From CATZDY01 sp045599035 (lineage in GTDB: Bacteria; Bacillota; Desulfotomaculia; Desulfotomaculales; Desulfocucumaceae), in the NCBI GenBank assembly GCA_045599035.1, contig JAZRVI010000046.1:1-36794 (forward strand): a stretch of 36,794 nucleotides of DNA. The letters are read 5' to 3'. The first letter of the stretch is position 1; every line of letters starts with the position of its first letter. Positions 24,130-32,971 of this stretch are shown one piece after another. The position numbers were made by a program, and so were the translations under genes. The notes beneath the pieces were generated by a model. The model was not told where the DNA came from. It ran no database searches and saw nothing but the letters and a program-made list of their open reading frames with translations.

Positions 24130-24170
24130 TTGGCGGCTTTAAAGGCTTAAGCCTTTAAAACCGCTTTTTG
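24130..24170 (+). terminator. Terminator after the DUF4330 gene
   Basis: A long inverted repeat, GCGG-TTTAAAGGCTTAAGCCTTTAAA-CCGC (written in parts), is followed by TTTTTG. It isolates DUF4330 from the efflux operon promoter downstream. Confidence 0.75.
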
Positions 24171-24219
24171 ATTGGCCAAAGGAGTGAACAATTTTAGTTT
24201 CTTTACAAAGATTAACTGA

Positions 24220-24248
24220 TTGACTCAGCCTTGCTAAGAGTGTATAAT
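24220..24248 (+). promoter_or_regulatory. Promoter of the tetR-MFP-RND operon
   Basis: -35 TTGACT (24220-24225), exactly 17 bp, then a perfect -10 TATAAT (24243-24248). The palindromic operator begins three bases after the -10. Confidence 0.85.
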
Positions 24249-24251
24249 CAT

Positions 24252-24271
24252 AACAGACTGAACAGTCTGTT
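24252..24271. promoter_or_regulatory. TetR-type operator
   Basis: AACAGACTGAACAGTCTGTT is a perfect 9-bp inverted repeat around AA. It covers the expected transcription start of the operon that begins with the TetR gene, so autorepression is the simplest reading. Confidence 0.8.
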
Positions 24272-24362
24272 AATAAAATACCTTTTCTATTCGGGATTTT
24301 TTCAAGCAAAAAGATTAATTGCCAGATTCCGAGCCAAGTCCTTTTTGACCAGAGGTGAATTT

Positions 24363-24962
24363 ATGGAAAAGATTAACAAAAAAGATCTGATTACCGATGC
24401 GGCTATGTCCTGTTTTTTGGATAATGGTTATCGGAGAACCTCCATGGACGACATAGTAAAGGTTTCGGGAATCAGTAAGGGAGGTATTTATTGGTATTTC
24501 AACAGTAAGGAAGAAATTTTTCTTTATTTTTTGGAACGGGAGCTGGACAAGGAACAGGAAAAACATCGCAAAATCAGCCAAAGCAGCAGTTCAGCTCGAG
24601 AACAACTTCATCAATTTTTTCAGGCTCATTTGAAACATGACGAAAAATTTCCTTTACATCTTGTGATGAGCGAATTTTTGACTCAGCTTAGAAATCCGGA
24701 AGTTACCAGAAGCTTTCAAAAGTTGATCCAGAAAAAACATCACAAAAAAGATTTTTTTATCCAAGTCCTGGAATTGGGGATTAAAAATCAGGAATTTGTT
24801 CCCCATAATACTCAGATTATAGCAGAAGTTATTTGTGCAGTTTGCGAAGGCTGTACTTTTCGTTATGTCATGGAGCATCAAAATACCAGGCTTTTGCAGG
24901 AAGCCTTGGAACAGGCTGAAGCTATGGTTTTAGCCAAAATTTTAAAAACAGGGGGAATTTAA
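24363..24962 (+). CDS. TetR/AcrR-family regulator
   Basis: A 199-residue repressor. The N-terminal helix-turn-helix is clear: ITDAAMSCFLDNGYRRTSMDDIVKVSGISKGGIYWYFNSKEEIF. The C-terminal helices form the ligand pocket and have no assignable effector. The ATG at 24363 follows AGAGGTG; the longer upstream frame would run across the promoter and operator and is rejected. It is the first gene of the operon, and its likely operator lies in its own promoter. It probably senses a compound exported by the pump encoded downstream. Confidence 0.9.
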   Translation: MEKINKKDLITDAAMSCFLDNGYRRTSMDDIVKVSGISKGGIYWYFNSKEEIFLYFLERELDKEQEKHRKISQSSSSAREQLHQFFQAHLKHDEKFPLHLVMSEFLTQLRNPEVTRSFQKLIQKKHHKKDFFIQVLELGIKNQEFVPHNTQIIAEVICAVCEGCTFRYVMEHQNTRLLQEALEQAEAMVLAKILKTGGI

Positions 24963-24966
24963 AGAA

Positions 24967-26409
24967 GTGAAATCCAAAAAACCAATAGTTTTGCTGCTGT
25001 CATTACTTTTGCTGGCAGCCTTGATTTTTTCTGCCTGCGGCGACAGTGAAGAAATCACCGAGGATGAAGTTGCTTATAATACTTCGGTGGAAGTGGTTAC
25101 GCTGAGTGCAGGAACCCTGGTCAGTTATTTTGAATTAAGCGGCGAGCTGGATTCTTCCAGCCAGGCTTCCGTTTCGGCCAAGGTGGGCGGTTTGGTAACC
25201 TCCATTAATGCCGAGGTCGGCCAAAAAGTCAGTGCCGGTCAAACCTTATTTACTTTGGATACCTCTGATTTGCAGGATCAAATTGAAGAAACGGCCAAAG
25301 CCTTGGAAACCACTCGGGCTTCCATTGATACCACCCGGGTTAGCCTGGAAAATCAGGAGCTTACCGTGCAGAACCAGGCTTTGACTGTGAATAACCAGAA
25401 ATTAAATTTGGATAATCAGCAGTTAAACCTGGATAAGCAGCAGCTCAGTTTGGACAATGAGAGCAATAATATTGCTTTGAGCCAACAAACTTTGGATGAT
25501 GCCCAGCTTAATTATGATCGGATCAAGCAGCTTTATGATGCTGGAGCAGTTTCGCAGAGTGAACTGGATGCGGCCAGCAGCTCCTTGAATCAGGCTAAAT
25601 TAGCCTATAATAAAACCAATACCAGCTATGAGCAAAGCAAGGTGAACTTTCAGCAGGTTCAAGTGGCCTATGACCAGGCTTCCGTGGCCTATGAACAGGC
25701 GGTAGTGGCTTATGAACAGGCTCAAACCGTCTGCAAGCAATATCAAAGCCAGATTAAGCAGGCCGAATTGCAGGTGCAGCAATCCGAATTATCCCTGGCT
25801 CATTTGCGGGAATCTTTAGCGGATTATACTGTGACTTCTCCCATTTCCGGAGAAATATCCAGTGTCAGCATTCACAAAGGGGAACGGGTTATGGCTCAAA
25901 GCCCGGTGATTACCCTGGTTGGCACCAATAGTGTAGTAGCTAAAATTAATGTGGCGGAGAGTTCCATTAAACAGATTTCTCAGGGAATGAAAATTAAAGT
26001 AACCATTCCCGCTTTAAAGAAAACAATCTCTGGCACGGTAACCTCAATCAGTCCTACTTTGGATGCCATATCCAAGGCTTATCCTGTGGAAATTACCCTG
26101 AATAATTCCGGGGGCAAAATGAAAGCCGGGATGGTAGCCAAAATTCAATTGGCTTCCGGCAGTTCAACCGATGCTCAAACCTTGCCCAAGGATGCTGTTC
26201 TGGAAAAAGATGGGGCTTATTATGTTTATATTGTAGACGAAAATAATGTTGCCCGGCAAAAAAATGTGGAAGTGGGCTTGAGCAGCAATACCGCTATTGA
26301 GATTACTTCCGGTTTGGACGGCTCGGAACAGGTAATTTGTGCCGGCAACCAACTGGTATCCGATGGCCAACAGGTTAATATTGCCTCTTCTTCGCAGAAA
26401 GGAGAGTGA
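24967..26409 (+). CDS. RND efflux membrane-fusion (adaptor) lipoprotein
   Basis: 480 residues. The signal peptide ends in a lipobox (IFSAC, Cys near residue 24), so the adaptor is anchored to the outer face of the cytoplasmic membrane. A split lipoyl domain flanks a long alpha-helical hairpin made of heptads: one arm repeats LxNQxLT or LxLDNQQ units (about residues 117-165), the other YxQAxVA units (about 218-255). A beta-barrel domain (MKIKVTIPALKKTISGTV) and a membrane-proximal domain follow. The start is GTG, 4 bp after the TetR stop. No outer-membrane channel gene is nearby, as expected for a single-membrane cell. Confidence 0.88.
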   Translation: MKSKKPIVLLLSLLLLAALIFSACGDSEEITEDEVAYNTSVEVVTLSAGTLVSYFELSGELDSSSQASVSAKVGGLVTSINAEVGQKVSAGQTLFTLDTSDLQDQIEETAKALETTRASIDTTRVSLENQELTVQNQALTVNNQKLNLDNQQLNLDKQQLSLDNESNNIALSQQTLDDAQLNYDRIKQLYDAGAVSQSELDAASSSLNQAKLAYNKTNTSYEQSKVNFQQVQVAYDQASVAYEQAVVAYEQAQTVCKQYQSQIKQAELQVQQSELSLAHLRESLADYTVTSPISGEISSVSIHKGERVMAQSPVITLVGTNSVVAKINVAESSIKQISQGMKIKVTIPALKKTISGTVTSISPTLDAISKAYPVEITLNNSGGKMKAGMVAKIQLASGSSTDAQTLPKDAVLEKDGAYYVYIVDENNVARQKNVEVGLSSNTAIEITSGLDGSEQVICAGNQLVSDGQQVNIASSSQKGE

Positions 26410-26418
26410 ATTAGTTAA

Positions 26419-29400
26419 ATGAAAATAGCCGACTTTTCGGTTAACCGGCCTTTGGCTATTACCATGCTGATTTTGGCTCTGGTTTTTGTGGGTTTGTATT
26501 TTCTGCCCAAATTATCGGTTGAATTATATCCGGATATGGAAATACCCTATGGAGCCATTATTACCAATTATACCGGAGCCGCTCCGGAAGATGTGGAAGA
26601 AAATGTTTCCAAACCTCTGGAATCAGCGGTAGCTTCCATTAGCAATATTGATACCCTGTCTTCCTATTCTTACAACGGAATGTCCATTGTTTTGGTGGCT
26701 TTTAATTGGGGTACTGATATGGATGTAGCCTTGCAGGATATTCGGGATAAGGTGGATCGCATTGAATCCTTTTTGCCTGATGATATTACCTCGCCCATGA
26801 TCTTAAAAATGGATGTTAATTCCCTGCCGATCATGACCTTGACAGTGGAATCATCGCAGGAAGAGCTTGACAGCCAAACCAAATTGGTAAGCCTGAAACG
26901 AATAGTAGAAGATAATATTCAGGAACGGCTGGAACGAATTGAAGGAGTTTCCTCGGTTTCCATTGCGGGGGGACTGGATCGGGAAATTCAGGTGCATTTG
27001 AATGCAGCCAAAATGCAAAGCTATGGCTTGTCGGTGGCTACCATTCAGGGAACCATTGCATCCGACAGTATTTCTGGTACCGGCGGAACGGTAGTCAATG
27101 GCAGCCGGGAATATAATTTGGTGGTCAATGCCAAATATGAAACAGTAGAAGATATCAAAAACATTCAAATCAGCTTGCCCACCGGAGGAAAAATTTCCCT
27201 GAGTGATTTGGCTACTGTAGAAGATACCTATGCTGAACGGGAAACCCTGGCCTATGTTAACGGCAAGGAAGCCCTGAGCCTGAGTGTTGCCAAAGCCAGC
27301 GGGGGAAATACCGTAGATGTGTCTGACGGAGTTAATCAGGAGCTGAGTGCTCTGCAAAAAACCTTGCCGGATTATGTGACCATTACCGTAATTTCGGACA
27401 GTGCGGAATATATTAATAACTCCATTGATATGGTCGTAGAGCATGGGCTTTTGGGAGCTATTATTGCTGCGGTACTGCTCTATCTGTTCTTGCGGAGTGT
27501 GCGGGCGACTTTTGTTATTATTGTAGTTTTGCCGGTTTCCATTATTGCCACTTTCAGCCTGATGTATTTTGCTGATATGACCATCAATGTTATTACTTTG
27601 GGCGGTCTGCTTTTGGGGCTGGGGTCTCTGATTGACTTTTCGGTGGTAGTTTTGGAGAGCATCTATCGCCATCGAGAGTTGGGCTATAATGTTATTGAGG
27701 CGGCCAAAAAAGGAGCTTCCGAAGTGGGGACTGCGGTTATCGCATCGGCTTCTGCTCAGATTGTAGTTTTCCTGCCCATTGCTTTGGTCAGCGGACTGGC
27801 TGGAATTTTATTCCGGCCCATGGCTTTGGTGGTCATTTTCGCTCACCTGGCCGCTTTGTTCTTTGCTTTAACCATGGTACCGATGCTTTCTTCCCGTTTG
27901 CTGGTTAATGTACCTTTGGAAGATGATGACTATTTAGCCACAGTTAAATCCAAAAATCCGGTTATTTGGTTTAACAAGCTGATTTATCATCTTAAACAGC
28001 TTTACAAAAAAACCCTGGCTTGGGTTTTGAAGCACCGCCGCTATGTGATTTTGGGAACTGTAGCTTTGTTAATTGCCAGCTTCTTTGCAGCCGGTCTGGT
28101 GAACTGGGAATTTATTCCTGCTTCGGATGAGGGAGCCTTTACTATTAATATTGAAACCGACAGCGGAACTACCCTGGAAGATACCTGTGCCAAAGCAGCC
28201 CAAGCTGAAGCGATTGTTTGGCGGGAGCTGCCGGAAACCGAAACTGTTACCATGAATGTAGGGGGTTCGGGCAGCTTTTATAGCTCTTCCAACAGTGCAA
28301 CCGCTTCTTTGACTGTTACTTTGGTGGATTTGGAAGAAAGAAGTATTTCTACAGAGCAGGCTATTGCCAAAGTGCGGAAATGTCTTGCCCAGGAAATTTC
28401 CGGCATTGATTTTACGGCTGCTGCTGCCAGCTCCAGTTCCATGGGGAGCGGTTCGGACAGCGGAGATGTCCAGATTAGCATTAAAGGGGATAATCTTGAG
28501 GTTCTAAAACAGTTATCAGATGAAGTGGAAGATATTGTAGCCAGCGTCAAAGGGACGGAAGATATTACTTCTTCTTTGGATGATACTAATCCACAGTATA
28601 AATTTGTGGTTGATCGAAGAGAAGCTGCTCGTTACGGCTTGTCGGCCTCCCAGGTTTATTCGACCATTCAGGTGGCTTTGGACGGCAGCACCGTAGCCAA
28701 AATGAAAACCGATGAGGATGAAATTGATATCCTGCTGGATCTGCCTTATGACGAAGATATCAGTACTGCCGAATTGGGCAATCTGGTTTTGGTTAGTCCC
28801 ACCGGAGCGGAAGTTCCTTTAAGTCAGTTGGGGGAAATTTATAGTGAAGATACTCCCAGTCAAATTGACCGTGTTGACCAGACCCGCAATATTAAAATTA
28901 CGGCCGGTATAACTTCCGGTTATGATTTAAATACAACTGTTGCTGAGATTCAGGCTCTGATTGACGAAATGAGCTGGCCGGAAGGCTATACGGTGGAATA
29001 TGGCGGAACCTATGAAAGCATGATGGATTCCTTTGCAGACCTGGCTTTGGCTTTGGTACTGTCCATCGTTTTAATGTTTATGGTTATGGTCGCTTTGTTT
29101 GAATCCCTGTTCCAGCCCTTTATTATTATGTTTGCTTTGCCGCCGACCTTTATTGGAGTGGTGTTTGGTTTGTTGGTTACTGGCAACAGCTTGAATGTGG
29201 CAGCCTTTATGGGCATGATTATGCTGGTCGGGATTGTAGTGAATAACTCTATTGTTTTGGTTGACTATATTAATATTAATCGTTCCAGAGGGATGTCACG
29301 GGATGAGGCCATTTTGGTTTCTGCTCCCATTCGTCTGCGGCCGATTTTGATTACGGCTTTGAGTACCATTTTAGTTTTATTCCCCATGGCCTTTGGAGGC

Positions 29401-29619
29401 GGGGAAGGCAGCGAAATTCAGGCTCCAATGGCAGTGACGGTTGTTTTTGGCTTGTCGTTCTCCACTTTGATTACCTTGCTTTTGGTGCCGGTGGTTTATT
29501 CCCTGTTTGACGATTTTGTCAATTGGACTAAACGCAAGGTTCATAGAATTTTTCATCGGAAGGCCAAGGAGCCGACAGAGTTGCTGGAAGAAGAAAAGCT
29601 GTCGGGAACCTCGATTTAA
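26419..29619 (+). CDS. RND-family efflux transporter (HAE1/AcrB-SwrC type)
   Basis: A 1066-residue proton-driven exporter. Twelve transmembrane helices are expected: one at the N-terminus (LAITMLILALVFVGLYFLP), a block from about 335, a helix near 540 and a block from about 870. Two large extracytoplasmic loops lie between them. Family motifs include the opening FSVNRPLAITM, TGAAPEDVEENVSKPLE, DIRDKVDR and GMIMLVGIVVNNSIVLVDYIN. It resembles Firmicute SwrC/YerP. Substrates may be amphiphiles or antimicrobials, which is inference. AAAGGAGAG lies upstream; it is 9 bp after the adaptor gene and is followed by a strong terminator. Confidence 0.93.
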   Translation: MKIADFSVNRPLAITMLILALVFVGLYFLPKLSVELYPDMEIPYGAIITNYTGAAPEDVEENVSKPLESAVASISNIDTLSSYSYNGMSIVLVAFNWGTDMDVALQDIRDKVDRIESFLPDDITSPMILKMDVNSLPIMTLTVESSQEELDSQTKLVSLKRIVEDNIQERLERIEGVSSVSIAGGLDREIQVHLNAAKMQSYGLSVATIQGTIASDSISGTGGTVVNGSREYNLVVNAKYETVEDIKNIQISLPTGGKISLSDLATVEDTYAERETLAYVNGKEALSLSVAKASGGNTVDVSDGVNQELSALQKTLPDYVTITVISDSAEYINNSIDMVVEHGLLGAIIAAVLLYLFLRSVRATFVIIVVLPVSIIATFSLMYFADMTINVITLGGLLLGLGSLIDFSVVVLESIYRHRELGYNVIEAAKKGASEVGTAVIASASAQIVVFLPIALVSGLAGILFRPMALVVIFAHLAALFFALTMVPMLSSRLLVNVPLEDDDYLATVKSKNPVIWFNKLIYHLKQLYKKTLAWVLKHRRYVILGTVALLIASFFAAGLVNWEFIPASDEGAFTINIETDSGTTLEDTCAKAAQAEAIVWRELPETETVTMNVGGSGSFYSSSNSATASLTVTLVDLEERSISTEQAIAKVRKCLAQEISGIDFTAAAASSSSMGSGSDSGDVQISIKGDNLEVLKQLSDEVEDIVASVKGTEDITSSLDDTNPQYKFVVDRREAARYGLSASQVYSTIQVALDGSTVAKMKTDEDEIDILLDLPYDEDISTAELGNLVLVSPTGAEVPLSQLGEIYSEDTPSQIDRVDQTRNIKITAGITSGYDLNTTVAEIQALIDEMSWPEGYTVEYGGTYESMMDSFADLALALVLSIVLMFMVMVALFESLFQPFIIMFALPPTFIGVVFGLLVTGNSLNVAAFMGMIMLVGIVVNNSIVLVDYININRSRGMSRDEAILVSAPIRLRPILITALSTILVLFPMAFGGGEGSEIQAPMAVTVVFGLSFSTLITLLLVPVVYSLFDDFVNWTKRKVHRIFHRKAKEPTELLEEEKLSGTSI

Positions 29620-29625
29620 AATTTA

Positions 29626-29671
29626 AAACCCCGTTGTCTCCCATTTCAAGTTGGAAGCCAACGGGGTTTTT
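29626..29671 (+). terminator. Terminator of the efflux operon
   Basis: AAACCCCGTTG (29626-29636) pairs with CAACGGGGTTT (29659-29669), followed by more T. A clear intrinsic terminator between the RND gene and gyrB. Confidence 0.9.
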
Positions 29672-29747
29672 GTCATTTGCTCTTAGAGAAAACTCTGTTG
29701 CCATTTTATTCTAAAAAAGGGTAAATTAATAAAATATCTGCCGGATC

Positions 29748-29776
29748 TTGAAAATTCAAATCTTTTATGCTATAAT
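29748..29776 (+). promoter_or_regulatory. gyrB promoter
   Basis: -35 TTGAAA (29748-29753), a 17-bp spacer and a perfect -10 TATAAT (29771-29776), about 40 bp before the TTG start of gyrB. Its own strong promoter shows that gyrB is an independent unit here. Confidence 0.85.
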
Positions 29777-29818
29777 AAAAAAGTTAGCTAAAACCCGCAA
29801 AGAGGGGAGATTTGGCAA

Positions 29819-31726
29819 TTGGAAAGCCCAAATAACCATTATAATGTGGATGAAATTCAAGTTCTGGAAGGTCTGGAGGCAGTTCGTCTGCGTCCTGGAA
29901 TGTACATTGGCAGCACTGGATCCAAAGGTCTGCACCATTTGGTTTATGAAGTGGTGGACAATAGTATTGATGAAGCCATGGCCGGATTCTGTACTGAAAT
30001 TGAAATTACTATTTTGGCAGATAACAGTATTCAGGTTATTGACAATGGACGGGGGATTCCAGTAGAGGTTCACCCCAAAACCGGCCTTTCTGCCGTAGAA
30101 ACCGTTTTAACCATATTACACGCCGGGGGCAAATTTGGCGGCAGCGGCTATAAGGTATCCGGCGGTCTGCACGGAGTCGGAATTTCCGTAGTTAATGCCT
30201 TGTCAGAAAAATTGCTGGTAGAGGTTCAAAGGGATGGATTTTTATTCCGCCAGCAATATCAGCGGGGCGTGGCAGTAACCGCTTTGGAAAAAATTGAGCC
30301 TTCCGCCAAAACCGGTACGCTGATTAGCTTTAAGCCGGACTATCAAATTTTTGATGATCTGGTTTATCAATTTGAAGTTTTGGCTCAACGCTCTCGGGAG
30401 CTGGCCTTTTTAAACAAGGGAGTCAAGATCAGCCTTAAGGACTGCCGGGGGAGCTTGCGGGAAGAAAGCTTCTGCTATCAGGGCGGCCTGATTGATTTTA
30501 TCCATTACAGCAATCAAAATAAAAATCCTCTGCACGAATCGCCCATTTATTTAAACGGAGAAAAAGATGGAGTTAAGGTGGAGGCTGCTCTGCAATATAC
30601 CGATTCTTACAGCGAAAATGTACTCTCTTATGCCAATAATATTAATACGGTTGATGGGGGAACCCACGAATCCGGCTTGAAATCAGCTTTAACCCGTGTG
30701 CTGAATGACTATGGCCGCAAGTTCGGCCTGCTGAAAGCCAATCAACCCGCCCTGAGTGGGGAAGATGTTCGGGAAGGCATTACCTGTGTTTTGAGCGTCA
30801 AGGTGGCCAATCCTCAATTTGAAGGCCAGACCAAAACCAAATTGGGGAACAGTGAGGTTAGGGGACTAGTCGAAAGCTTGGTGTCTGAGGGCTTAAACCA
30901 GTATTTGCTGGAAACCCCTTCGGTGGCCAAGAAGATTTTGGAAAAGGCCATTACCTCTGCTCGAGCCAGAGAAGCCGCCCGCAAAGCCCGTGAGCTGACC
31001 CGCCGCAAAAATGTGCTGGAAAACACCACCTTGCCTGGCAAATTGGCCGACTGCTCCCAGACCGATCCTTCCATTTGTGAATTATATATAGTGGAAGGGG
31101 AATCAGCGGGAGGCTCCGCCAAAAATGGCCGGGAACGGAGCTATCAGGCAATTTTGCCCCTGCGGGGTAAAATTCTGAATGTGGAAAAAGCCCGTTTGGA
31201 TCGCATTTGGGGCAATGAAGAAATTAAAAATCTGATTACTGCTTTGGGAACCGGGGTAGGTGAGGATTTTGATTTGAGTAAAGCCCGCTATCATAAAATT
31301 ATTATTATGACCGATGCTGATGTTGATGGTTCCCATATTCGTACTTTGCTTTTAACTTTCTTTTACCGCTTTATGCCCGAACTGATTAAATCCGGCTTTG
31401 TGTTTATTGCCCAGCCTCCTTTATATAAGACCAAAAAAGGCAAAACCGAAATGTATTTTTATAATGATCTGGATTTGGAAAAATATCTGAAACAGCAGGA
31501 CTTTGAAGGCGTGGATATTCAAAGATATAAGGGTTTGGGAGAAATGAACGCCGATCAGCTCTGGGAAACCACTATGGATCCGGATACCCGCACCGTTTTG
31601 CAGGTTAATCTGGGAGATGCCCAGGAAGCTGAACAGATTTTTTCCATGTTGATGGGGGACAAAGTAGAACCCCGCAAAATGTTTATTCAACAAAATGCCC
31701 AATATGTCCGCAATCTGGATGTGTAG
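29819..31726 (+). CDS. gyrB: DNA gyrase subunit B
   Basis: ATPase subunit of the type II topoisomerase that supplies negative supercoils. The 635 residues show the GHKL ATPase motifs EVVDNSIDEAMAG, DNGRGIPVEVHPKTG and GGLHGVGISVVNALS, the transducer domain, the TOPRIM motifs EGESAGGSAKNGR and DADVDGSHIRTLLLTFFYR, and the C-terminal QRYKGLGEMNADQLWETTMDP. ParE is the alternative, but position near oriC and overall pattern favour GyrB. The TTG start follows GAGGGGAG. Neither recF nor gyrA is adjacent, unlike the usual origin cluster. Confidence 0.92.
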   Translation: MESPNNHYNVDEIQVLEGLEAVRLRPGMYIGSTGSKGLHHLVYEVVDNSIDEAMAGFCTEIEITILADNSIQVIDNGRGIPVEVHPKTGLSAVETVLTILHAGGKFGGSGYKVSGGLHGVGISVVNALSEKLLVEVQRDGFLFRQQYQRGVAVTALEKIEPSAKTGTLISFKPDYQIFDDLVYQFEVLAQRSRELAFLNKGVKISLKDCRGSLREESFCYQGGLIDFIHYSNQNKNPLHESPIYLNGEKDGVKVEAALQYTDSYSENVLSYANNINTVDGGTHESGLKSALTRVLNDYGRKFGLLKANQPALSGEDVREGITCVLSVKVANPQFEGQTKTKLGNSEVRGLVESLVSEGLNQYLLETPSVAKKILEKAITSARAREAARKARELTRRKNVLENTTLPGKLADCSQTDPSICELYIVEGESAGGSAKNGRERSYQAILPLRGKILNVEKARLDRIWGNEEIKNLITALGTGVGEDFDLSKARYHKIIIMTDADVDGSHIRTLLLTFFYRFMPELIKSGFVFIAQPPLYKTKKGKTEMYFYNDLDLEKYLKQQDFEGVDIQRYKGLGEMNADQLWETTMDPDTRTVLQVNLGDAQEAEQIFSMLMGDKVEPRKMFIQQNAQYVRNLDV

Positions 31727-31810
31727 GTTTTTTAGGTCTTTGAGCCGTCATTTGCTGATATGCCTTAAGTTTTCTTTGCTGTTTGGGGGGAAGCTTGGGG
31801 AAAATTAATT

Positions 31811-31855
31811 TTTTTCGGCTCTCCCCAGGAGAGAGCCGAAATGTGGTTTTTTTGG
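31811..31855 (+). terminator. Terminator after gyrB
   Basis: TTCGGCTCTC (31814-31823) pairs with GAGAGCCGAA (31831-31840), with a T-run at 31846-31853 after a short gap and another T-run on the other side, so it may work in both directions. Confidence 0.65.
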
Positions 31856-31901
31856 AAAATTATGCTTTCTCCGAGCCTGATGAACCAGAAAAATAAAAAC
31901 A

Positions 31902-31930
31902 TTGACACTTCCCAAACCTTGTGTTAGAAT
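31902..31930 (+). promoter_or_regulatory. Promoter of the T-box leader
   Basis: -35 TTGACA (31902-31907, perfect consensus), 17 bp, then -10 TAGAAT (31925-31930). The transcript would start near 31937, just ahead of the T-box stem I. Confidence 0.8.
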
Positions 31931-31944
31931 AAAGGATATTCTTA

Positions 31945-32200
31945 AAATCAAGTGGCGTTGAACGGGAATGTGAAGGCCAAAAGCTTTGGCAGAGAGCCGG
32001 GATCGGGTGCAAACCGGCAAGCTGGGAACCTTCGTGCCGTCCCGGGAGCCTGTTCGGTGCAAATTAATTAAGCCGACCGTTGGTTCTGGCGTTATCAGAA
32101 CAAGCAAAGTGAATTTGACCTGATCTGTTAGGATCAGTCAGATTAATTTGGGTGGTACCACGAGATCTCTCGTCCCTTAGGGAAGAGAGTTTTTTTTATC
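31945..32200 (+). promoter_or_regulatory. T-box riboswitch leader
   Basis: This senses an uncharged tRNA and controls read-through. The diagnostic T-box GGGTGGTACCACG lies at 32150-32162. A stem I region contains AGAGAG with the CCGG-GGGTGCAAACCGG distal fold (about 32000-32030) and is closed by AACGG/CCGTT. Further hairpins follow (GTTCTG/CAGAAC; CTGATC/GATCAG). The leader ends in a terminator at 32166-32198. I could not fix the specifier codon: GTT (in GAGCCTGTTCGG) and GCA (in GGTGCAAAT) are candidates. The first genes downstream are lrp and an aminotransferase, so an amino-acid-metabolism role fits. Confidence 0.9.
32166..32198 (+). terminator. T-box-controlled terminator
   Basis: CTCT-C-GT-CCC pairs with GGG-A-AGAG around TTA, followed by eight T. 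Its 5' arm is next to the T-box motif, as needed for antiterminator switching. Confidence 0.85.
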
Positions 32201-32260
32201 CAATTTTGATAGATTGGGAGCCTAAAACCCGCTGGTGGGATATAAGCGATCCAATGTTAT

Positions 32261-32448
32261 ATATTCTGCATTAAACATCCTGCCTAAAAGCAGCGTTGTG
32301 GATTTGACAATCCTGGGCGGCAGAGGCGAAGCGGACACGCCTGTAGGAATAAGATCTGCCTGAACATTCAGGCGGAAACTTAAATACCATATTTCTTAAG
32401 CAGGGCGTTAGCCTTTAGAAGCCACCTGCCTTTAAATGGATGGTAGTT
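32261..32448 (-). ncRNA. HEARO/omega-RNA-like structured repeat, copy A
   Basis: Read on the minus strand, this element aligns along its length with 35661-35860. Shared blocks are ACCATCC, AAAGGCAGGT, a GGCTAACGCC-type hairpin, GGTATTTAAGTTT, CTTATTC-TACAGG and GGATTGT-AAATCC. In this copy the GCCTGAA-TG-TTCAGGC stem is perfect. Several stems and a length near 190 nt suggest a structured RNA. The block order resembles what I remember of HEARO RNAs, the guide scaffolds of IscB nucleases, but I could not verify this and no iscB is present. It lies between the T-box terminator and the lrp gene. Confidence 0.5.
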
Positions 32449-32491
32449 CACAAATCAGCCTCAAAATTTCCAAAACGAAGGAGGTCACAAG

Positions 32492-32971
32492 TTGAAAGAA
32501 CTATTGGATTTATTACAGAATAATGCCAAATTAACTCCGGAAGAAATTGCCATCATGCTGCAAATGAGTGTGGAGGAAGTCAAGGAAAAAATTGCTTTGT
32601 TGGAAAAAAGCAAGGTTATTTTGAGCTATCGCACCTTGATTAACTGGGAAAAAGCTGGCGAAGAAAAAGTAACCGCTTTTATTGAAGTTCGCACCACTCC
32701 TCAAAGAGATGTGGGTTTTGATTCGGTAGCCGAAAGAATCTATCGCTTTCCGGAGGTACACAGCGTCAGACTGATGTCCGGAGGTTATGACCTGGTGGTC
32801 TTTATCGAAGGCAAAACCATGCGGGAGGTTTCCAACTTTGTTTCCCGCAAGCTGGCCACCATTGAAGGAGTCCTCAGCACTGCCACTCACTTTGTCTTAA
32901 AAACCTACAAGCAGGATGGCGTAATTATTGAAGATGATGAATTTGACAGAAGGTTGGTGATTTCACCTTGA
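32492..32971 (+). CDS. Lrp/AsnC-family regulator
   Basis: 159 residues. An N-terminal winged helix-turn-helix (about 1-55, KELLDLLQNNAKLTPEEIAIMLQMS to ILSYRTLINW) is followed by a RAM ligand-binding domain (VTAFIEVRTTP, VHSVRLMSGGYDLVVFIEG, TATHFVLKTYK). The start is TTG after AAGGAGG. The aminotransferase TTG overlaps its stop by 4 bp, so the pair is translationally coupled. The same pairing (Lrp regulator with an alanine-type transaminase) is known in Bacillus as AlaR-AlaT, which suggests amino-acid-responsive control. A T-box leader lies upstream. Confidence 0.9.
   Translation: MKELLDLLQNNAKLTPEEIAIMLQMSVEEVKEKIALLEKSKVILSYRTLINWEKAGEEKVTAFIEVRTTPQRDVGFDSVAERIYRFPEVHSVRLMSGGYDLVVFIEGKTMREVSNFVSRKLATIEGVLSTATHFVLKTYKQDGVIIEDDEFDRRLVISP

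Noticed and set aside
26851..27672. 273-codon open frame antisense to the RND transporter
   Set aside because: Low-complexity Asn/Gln-rich translation, no ribosome binding site, and fully covered by a well-conserved gene on the other strand.
31805..32107. 100-codon minus-strand frame across the T-box leader
   Set aside because: The region is explained by a promoter, stem I and terminator. The translation has no family pattern or ribosome binding site.
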